Positions 6,442 to 10,340 of a DNA stretch of 10,340 nucleotides are shown piece after piece (the first letter of the stretch is position 1; each line of letters starts with the position of its first letter). The notes beneath the pieces are model-generated. The model searched no databases. It was not told where the DNA came from and saw only the letters and a list, made by a program, of their open reading frames with translations. This stretch comes from CAIKMD01 sp036490955 (lineage in GTDB: Bacteria > Pseudomonadota > Alphaproteobacteria > ATCC43930 > CGMCC-115725), in assembly GCA_036490955.1 (NCBI GenBank), contig DASXCX010000302.1:1-10340 (forward strand). The letters are read 5' to 3'. The position numbers and the translations under genes were made by a program.

Positions 6442-7383
6442 ATGGCTGACCCTTCGCTCCGTCATCCGGAAAAGGCGCACAAGCCCGACAATCCCGCCCC
6501 GCGCAAGCCCGACTGGATTCGGGTGAAGGCGCCGAACTCGCCGGAATATTTCGCGACCCGCGATCTGATGCGGCAGTTGAAGCTCAACACCGTCTGCGAA
6601 GAGGCGGCCTGTCCCAATATCGGCGAATGCTGGAAGCAGAAACACGCAACGGTGATGATCCTCGGCGCGGTGTGCACGCGCGCCTGCGCCTTCTGCAACG
6701 TCGCGACCGGCCGGCCCGACCTGCTCGATCCGCATGAGCCGCAACATGTCGGCGAGGCGGCGGCCAAGCTCGGCCTCGAGCATATCGTCGTCACCTCGGT
6801 CGATCGCGACGATCTCGAGGATGGCGGCGCGGGCCAGTTCGTCGCCACCATCAAAGCGATCCGCGCTGCCGCGCCCAACACGACGATCGAAGTACTGACG
6901 CCGGATTTCCTCAAGAAAGAGGGCGCACTCGAGGCCGTGGTCGCGGCCAAGCCCGACGTCTTCAACCACAATCTCGAAACCGTGCCGCGGCTTTATGCCG
7001 GCGTCCGGCCGGGGGCGCGCTATTTCCATTCGCTGCGCCTGCTCGATCGCGTCAAAGAGCTCGACCCGGCGATGTTCACCAAATCCGGCTTGATGGTCGG
7101 CTTGGGTGAAGAGACGAGCGAAGTGCTGCAGGTGATGGATGATCTCCGCGCCGCGCAAGTCGATTTCCTCACCATCGGCCAATATCTCCAGCCGACGGTG
7201 AAGCATCACGCGGTGGAGCGCTTTGTTGAGCCTGTCGAATTCGACAGGCTCAAGGCGCTCGCATTCGGCAAAGGCTTTCTCATGGTCTCGGCCTCGCCGC
7301 TGACGCGCTCGTCCTATTTTGCCGGCGAGGATTTCGCGAAGCTCCGCGCGGCGCGCATCGCGTCGCTCGCGGCATCCGCCTGA
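6442..7383 (+). CDS. lipA: lipoyl synthase (radical SAM)
   Basis: LipA inserts two sulfurs into octanoyl groups on carrier domains, making the lipoyl cofactor needed by PdhB and PdhC upstream. The 313-residue protein carries both iron-sulfur clusters: the auxiliary cluster cysteines Cys52, Cys57 and Cys63 (CX4CX5C) and the radical-SAM cysteines Cys78, Cys82 and Cys85 (CX3CX2C). The serine that ligates the auxiliary cluster is in RSSY at 289-292. The start is 5 nt after the lpd stop with no clear Shine-Dalgarno, so translation may be coupled to lpd. Residues 259-273 are encoded by a long palindromic element (7216-7260). Against remembered family sequences the region keeps its length, so the protein looks intact, though the codons there (GTT, CCT, AGG) are unlike the rest. 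Confidence 0.96.
   Translation: MADPSLRHPEKAHKPDNPAPRKPDWIRVKAPNSPEYFATRDLMRQLKLNTVCEEAACPNIGECWKQKHATVMILGAVCTRACAFCNVATGRPDLLDPHEPQHVGEAAAKLGLEHIVVTSVDRDDLEDGGAGQFVATIKAIRAAAPNTTIEVLTPDFLKKEGALEAVVAAKPDVFNHNLETVPRLYAGVRPGARYFHSLRLLDRVKELDPAMFTKSGLMVGLGEETSEVLQVMDDLRAAQVDFLTIGQYLQPTVKHHAVERFVEPVEFDRLKALAFGKGFLMVSASPLTRSSYFAGEDFAKLRAARIASLAASA
7216..7260. repeat. palindromic element embedded in the lipA coding sequence
   Basis: The core 7226-7253 is a perfect 28-bp palindrome: TTGAGCCTGTCGAA followed at once by its complement TTCGACAGGCTCAA. Outer arms GAGCGC (7216-7221) and GCGCTC (7255-7260) extend it, with a bulge of 4 nt on one side and 1 nt on the other. It reads in frame as residues Glu259 to Leu273 of LipA. 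The half-sequence resembles the TTCGACAGGCTCA-type dispersed palindromes that I recall from alphaproteobacterial intergenic regions; that link is from memory. Confidence 0.8.
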
Positions 7384-7409
7384 TTTGATCGTGTCGGTTT
7401 CCTTTCTTT

Positions 7410-7494
7410 CGTCATGCCCGGACTTGTTCCGGGCATCTACGTCTTATTTGCGCTCGCGAAGACGTGGATGGCCGGGACAGGCCCGGCCATGACG
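7410..7494. repeat. 85-bp REP-like inverted-repeat element between lipA and ratA (copy 1)
   Basis: Two 36-bp arms (7410-7445 and 7459-7494) match in inverted orientation at 30 of 36 positions, separated by 13 nt. Each arm is also a hairpin: ATGCCCGG/CCGGGCAT (7414-7421 with 7429-7436) and ATGGCCGGG/CCCGGCCAT (7468-7476 with 7482-7490). The element fills most of the 132-nt gap and ends 21 nt before ratA. Its look (CGTCATGCCCGG... at one end, ...CCCGGCCATGACG at the other) is one I recall as widespread in Bradyrhizobium and relatives. It may act as a transcription barrier after lipA, but it has no T run. Confidence 0.85.
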
Positions 7495-7515
7495 GCGTGA
7501 GAGACAGGCAGAGCG

Positions 7516-7965
7516 ATGCCGACGCATGCCGAAAAGAAGCTGTTGCCTTATACGCGCGAGCAGCTCTTCGACCTCGTCGCCGATATCGAGCGCTATCCTG
7601 AGTTCCTGCCGTGGTGCGTCGGCGCGCGCATCCGCGAGCGTAAGGGGAACGAGATCCTCGGCGATCTGCTGATCGGCTATAAGATGGTGCGCGAGCGCTT
7701 CACCTCGCGCGTGGTGTTGAGTCAGCCCGATCGCATCGATGTCAGCTACAGCGAAGGCCCGTTCAAATATCTCAACAACCACTGGCTGTTCCTGCCGCAA
7801 AGCGACGGGCAGTGCCTGATCGACTTCTATGTCGATTTCGAGTTCCGCTCGAAGATGCTGCAGAAGATCATGGGAATGTTCTTCAACGAGGCGGTGAAGC
7901 GCATGGTCTCGGCCTTCGAGACGCGGGCGCATCAGCTTTATGGGCCGGGCCGATTGGAAGCCTGA
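7516..7965 (+). CDS. ratA: RatA/Coq10-like START-fold protein
   Basis: A 149-residue single-domain protein of the polyketide cyclase/Coq10 (START-like, SRPBCC) family. Family hallmarks seen are VADIERYPEFLPWC at 21-34, GDLLIGYKMVRERFTSRV at 49-66 and GPFKYLNNHWLF at 81-92, ending in the usual long helix (about 111-141) that lines the hydrophobic cavity. Eukaryotic Coq10 binds ubiquinone and supports respiration; E. coli RatA was described as a toxin that blocks ribosome subunit joining. In alphaproteobacteria, where the gene commonly sits beside lipA, a quinone-related lipid-binding role is the more likely one, but the sequence does not decide this. The Shine-Dalgarno (around GGCAGAG before 7516) is weak. 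No antitoxin partner gene (ratB) is next to it. Confidence 0.85.
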   Translation: MPTHAEKKLLPYTREQLFDLVADIERYPEFLPWCVGARIRERKGNEILGDLLIGYKMVRERFTSRVVLSQPDRIDVSYSEGPFKYLNNHWLFLPQSDGQCLIDFYVDFEFRSKMLQKIMGMFFNEAVKRMVSAFETRAHQLYGPGRLEA

Positions 7966-7989
7966 ACCAACCATCCCGTCCGATCGCGA

Positions 7990-8018
7990 TTGACACCCGC
8001 CGGGTCCGGCGCGAACAT
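7990..8018 (+). promoter_or_regulatory. candidate promoter for the VOC gene
   Basis: A perfect TTGACA at 7990-7995 is followed after 17 bp by GAACAT (8013-8018), a 3-of-6 match to the -10 consensus. Transcription would start near 8025, leaving a leader of about 27 nt that contains the AGGAGA ribosome binding site. It lies in the 86-nt gap after ratA. The spacing is right, but the -10 is weak. Confidence 0.4.
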
Positions 8019-8051
8019 CGCAGCAACCTCACGGGGCAGGAGACGACAGAG

Positions 8052-8888
8052 ATGGGCGCGCGCATCGGGCATATTGCGATCTTTTCCGAGAATCCCTCGA
8101 ATCTCGCGAAATTCTACGGCGAGGTTTTCGGCATCAAGACCACCGGCGTCGACGATCTCGGCAATGCCTGGGTGACCGATGGTTATATGGACATCGCGCT
8201 GCTGCGCCGCCGCGCGCCAACCGCGCCGAAAGCCGGCATCAATCATTTCGGCTTCACGATCGACCCCGCGGAGCGCCCGGCGCTGCTCGCCAACATGAAG
8301 AAATACGGCATCGAGCCCTATAGCCCCTATGTCGACGCGCCGGAGGCGCATCGTCCTTACGCCGAGGATGCGGTGAAGGACCCGATGGGCAATCGCTTCG
8401 ACGTCTCGACCGGCATGAAGGACGTGCGCGGCGGCACGGGCGCGACGGTGCTCGCGCAAGGCCAGCGGCCCGTCATCCGCCATATCGCGATGTTCTCGGA
8501 CGACACCGAGAAGCTGGCGCAGTTCTATGGCGAGTGCTTCGGCATGAAGCGCACCGGCGAGAGCAAGGGCGATATCTGGATCACCGATGGCTGGGTCGAT
8601 TTCGCGCTGCTGTCGCGCAAGCGCGCGACCGCGCCGCACGGCATCCATCATTGGGGCTTCACCATCCCGGGCGAAACCAAGGGCGACATCTACGCCAAGC
8701 TGACCGCGAAGGGCCTCCCGCCCTCCGATCCGCGCGCCGAGGATCCGACGATCGACCGGCCCTATGTCGAGGACAAGGGCCACGACATCGACGGCAACCG
8801 CTTCGATCTCACCACCGCGAAGCGCGAAATGGATGAAGAGAAACGGCGCACGAAAGAGCGGCTCGTCAATCTCGTCCCCGCGAAGTAA
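8052..8888 (+). CDS. tandem-domain VOC (glyoxalase/bleomycin resistance/dioxygenase fold) protein
   Basis: A 278-residue protein made of two vicinal-oxygen-chelate modules (about 4-120 and 142-256) that are clearly an internal duplication: GHIAIFSENPSNLAKFYGEVFGI at 6-28 pairs with RHIAMFSDDTEKLAQFYGECFGM at 143-165, and NHFGFTI (64-70) with HHWGFTI (199-205). Possible metal ligands are His7, His65, His144 and His199 or His200, plus acidic residues near GNRFD (113-117 and 248-252). Two-module VOC proteins include extradiol dioxygenases and glyoxalase-like enzymes; the substrate is not evident here. The C-terminal tail (about 257-278) is highly charged. ATG at 8052 is preferred because AGGAGA (8038-8043) sits 8-9 nt upstream and the VOC fold begins right after it; the frame is open far upstream into ratA. 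It probably has its own promoter at 7990. Confidence 0.85.
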   Translation: MGARIGHIAIFSENPSNLAKFYGEVFGIKTTGVDDLGNAWVTDGYMDIALLRRRAPTAPKAGINHFGFTIDPAERPALLANMKKYGIEPYSPYVDAPEAHRPYAEDAVKDPMGNRFDVSTGMKDVRGGTGATVLAQGQRPVIRHIAMFSDDTEKLAQFYGECFGMKRTGESKGDIWITDGWVDFALLSRKRATAPHGIHHWGFTIPGETKGDIYAKLTAKGLPPSDPRAEDPTIDRPYVEDKGHDIDGNRFDLTTAKREMDEEKRRTKERLVNLVPAK

Positions 8889-8916
8889 CGCCCACTGCTG
8901 GTGCCCATCTAAGGAT

Positions 8917-8996
8917 CGTCACGCGTGGGCTTGGCCCGCGCATCCATGAATTTTCTCTGCAAGTCGTGGATGGCCGGGACAAGCCCGGCCATGACG
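8917..8996. repeat. 80-bp REP-like inverted-repeat element (copy 2)
   Basis: Related to the 7410-7494 element and in the same orientation. The right ends (8965-8996 and 7463-7494) agree at 31 of 32 bases and form the hairpin ATGGCCGGG/CCCGGCCAT (8970-8978 with 8984-8992). The left arm has diverged from copy 1 but still folds: GCGTGGGC (8923-8930) pairs with GCCCGCGC (8934-8941) through one T-G pair. It occupies the gap between the VOC and MetE-like genes and ends 37 nt before the latter. Confidence 0.8.
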
Positions 8997-9033
8997 TGCT
9001 TTTATTGGTGGTAGTCCAAGGGAGGCCCGGGTC

Positions 9034-10215
9034 ATGTTCACCGCGACGAAAGACATCAAGCTGCCGACGACGATCACCGGCTCGCTGCCGCGGCCGCTCT
9101 GGTACACGGAGAATCTCGGCCGGCGCAGCTTCATGGAAGCGATGATCAATTCGCGCTTCCGCGAGCAATACTCCGATGCCGTCTCCTGCTTTCTGCGCGA
9201 TCAGGAATTGGCCGGACTCGATATCGTCACCGATGGCGATGCTCGTTTCGATACCGAGACCGGCGGCTACAGCTGGTTCTCGTATCCGCTGATGCGGCTG
9301 AACGGCATCGATTATTCGCAGGCCTATGGCCGGCCGGTGCTGATGGGCCGCGTGCCGTTTGCGCGCGGCCATATCCTCCATGAGGGTCTCGAGGCGCGGT
9401 TGCAGCCGACGATCACCGGCCCCATCGGCCGCGGCAAGCTGCATTACACGCCGATCTATTTGATAGCCCAAAGCCTGACCAAGCGGCCGATCAAATTCGG
9501 CACCATCACCGCCGAGCTCTTGGGCCTCGCGCTCAAGGATACCCACTACAAGAACCGGCGCGAGCGCATCCTCGCCATCGCCGACGCGCTCAATGCCGAG
9601 CTCGCCGACGTCGCCGCCGCCGGCTGCACGGTGATCCAGCTCGAAGAGCCGCAGCTGCATTTGGCGCCGTTGCGCGGCGCCATCGACCAGGAGATCACGC
9701 AGGATTTCCTCATCGAGGTGTTCAACCGCACGGTGAAGGGCCTGCGCGACAAGGCGGAGGTCTGGGGCCATAGCTGCTGGGGCAATCCCTCGCAGCAGCG
9801 CATGTTCGCGAGCAATCAGAGCTACAAGCCGTCGCTCGAATATTACGAGCGCTGCGAGGCCGATGTGCTGACCTTCGAGACGTGCACCTCGGGCGGCATG
9901 GACCTCGAAGCCATCGGCAAGACGATCAAATCGAAGAAGATCGCGATCGGCGTCATCGATCACCACACGCTGCAGATCGAGACGCCGGAAGAAGTTGCGA
10001 CGCTGATCCGCACCGCGCTCAAACACATTCCGGCGGAGCGGCTGGTGATCTCGTCGGATTGCGGCATGGGCCGCGAGGGCATGAGCCGCAAGCACGCTTT
10101 CTTCAAGATGGCCGCGCTGGTGCAGGGCACGAATCTCGTGCGCCGCGAGCTCGGCCTGCCCGAGGCCGAATCCCGCGCCGCCGATCCGCGTTACTCGCTG
10201 ACCCTAAACGGCTAG
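9034..10215 (+). CDS. stand-alone MetE-type zinc methyltransferase (cobalamin-independent methionine synthase catalytic-domain family)
   Basis: A 393-residue TIM-barrel protein of the MetE C-terminal/UROD-like superfamily. Full-length MetE has about 750 residues; this one has only the catalytic half. All four zinc ligands of MetE have counterparts: His246 and Cys248 (WGHSCWG), Glu282 (FETCTSGG) and Cys343 (SSDCGMGREG). The N-terminal TTITGSLPRP (12-21) and the QLEEPQL segment (202-208) are also family features. The zinc would bind a thiolate acceptor such as homocysteine. The missing N-terminal half helps bind polyglutamyl folate in MetE, so the methyl donor may differ. Alternatives are the folate-independent core-MetE methionine synthases, YxjG/YxjH-like proteins or an epoxyalkane:coenzyme M transferase-like enzyme. 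ATG at 9034 has a strong AAGGGAGG (9018-9025). The neighbouring VOC gene gives no firm clue. Confidence 0.85.
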   Translation: MFTATKDIKLPTTITGSLPRPLWYTENLGRRSFMEAMINSRFREQYSDAVSCFLRDQELAGLDIVTDGDARFDTETGGYSWFSYPLMRLNGIDYSQAYGRPVLMGRVPFARGHILHEGLEARLQPTITGPIGRGKLHYTPIYLIAQSLTKRPIKFGTITAELLGLALKDTHYKNRRERILAIADALNAELADVAAAGCTVIQLEEPQLHLAPLRGAIDQEITQDFLIEVFNRTVKGLRDKAEVWGHSCWGNPSQQRMFASNQSYKPSLEYYERCEADVLTFETCTSGGMDLEAIGKTIKSKKIAIGVIDHHTLQIETPEEVATLIRTALKHIPAERLVISSDCGMGREGMSRKHAFFKMAALVQGTNLVRRELGLPEAESRAADPRYSLTLNG

Positions 10216-10231
10216 GGGCTAGGGGCTAGGG
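10211..10231. repeat. three tandem copies of GCTAGGG over the stop codon
   Basis: Three exact 7-bp units run from 10211 to 10231. The first unit contains the TAG stop (10213-10215) of the MetE-like gene. It looks like a short slippage-prone microsatellite and might be a remnant of a larger repeat. Confidence 0.8.
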
Positions 10232-10340
10232 ACGAAGGCCCGGCTCGCTCGCCATCTGAATCGTCGGGCGCGTTGCGATTTGCTCGTCTCTTTTATGAGA
10301 TAAGGATCGTAAACGACTATTTTATAATGGTAAAAAATGT
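10232..10340. other. intergenic tail, A/T-rich at the right edge
   Basis: No gene is seen. G+C is 18 of 60 in the last 60 bases (10281-10340), far below the rest of the window. TATAAT at 10323-10328 is a perfect -10 consensus, but no good -35 lies 16-18 bp upstream. It may be a promoter for a gene beyond the window. No terminator hairpin with a T run was found after the MetE-like gene. Confidence 0.35.

Noticed and set aside
7410..7494. CRISPR-like or tRNA-like structure
   Set aside because: The region is an inverted repeat of two hairpins without regularly spaced direct repeats, and it has no anticodon or T-loop features.
7516..7965. RatAB toxin-antitoxin system
   Set aside because: The RatA-like protein has no RatB partner beside it, and its family and lipA neighbourhood fit a Coq10-type lipid-binding role at least as well.
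7812..8051. Upstream extension of the VOC protein by 80 codons
   Set aside because: The extension overlaps ratA out of frame and has no VOC sequence. ATG 8052 has a good AGGAGA and begins just before the fold.
8866..10095. Long open frame (409 codons) on the minus strand
   Set aside because: It lies antisense to the MetE-like gene and across the repeat element. Its translation is rich in Arg, His, Asp and Ala as expected for shadow frames in GC-rich DNA, with no recognisable motif.

Overview
The window looks like ordinary chromosome of a GC-rich alphaproteobacterium. The grounds are the gene order (ftsB, pdhA, a lipoylated pdhB, pdhC, lpd, lipA, ratA/coq10-like), the E1-beta with its own lipoyl domain, and two palindromic intergenic elements of a kind I recall as common in Hyphomicrobiales such as Bradyrhizobium. 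The order assignment is from memory and is only moderately secure.

Layout: (1) 1-451, minus strand, the N-terminal 150 codons of an alpha/beta hydrolase that runs off the left edge. (2) 452-594, a divergent intergenic region with a TTGACA box placed so that ftsB may be leaderless. (3) 595-912, the cell-division protein FtsB. (4) 913-1153, a regulatory region before pdhA with a perfect 17-bp palindrome, a second A/T-rich dyad over a possible -10 box, and a GC-rich hairpin. (5) 1154-6436, the complete pyruvate dehydrogenase complex: E1-alpha, lipoylated E1-beta, E2 and E3. (6) 6442-7383, lipoyl synthase LipA, which carries a long palindromic element inside its coding sequence. (7) 7384-7515, a gap filled by an 85-bp inverted-repeat element. 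(8) 7516-7965, a RatA/Coq10 START-like protein. (9) 8052-8888, a protein with two tandem VOC (glyoxalase-fold) domains. (10) 8889-9033, a gap holding a second, diverged copy of the palindromic element. (11) 9034-10215, a stand-alone MetE-catalytic-domain protein with the full zinc-ligand set. (12) 10216-10340, a 7-bp tandem repeat that starts over the stop codon and then a sharply A/T-rich tail.

The genes fit together functionally. E1, E2 and E3 oxidatively decarboxylate pyruvate to acetyl-CoA. LipA makes the lipoyl cofactor carried by both PdhB (Lys43) and PdhC (Lys43). All are co-directional, with gaps of 5, 12, 91 and 5 nt from pdhA to lipA, which suggests one operon. RatA/Coq10 follows lipA after the repeat element. 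The VOC and MetE-like genes have their own candidate promoter or strong ribosome binding site and are probably separate units.

No mobile-element genes, CRISPR arrays, tRNA or rRNA genes were seen, and I see no convincing undescribed multi-gene system. The most unusual items are the palindrome embedded in lipA, the unassigned palindromic operator candidate before pdhA, and the MetE-like enzyme that lacks a folate-binding N-terminal half.
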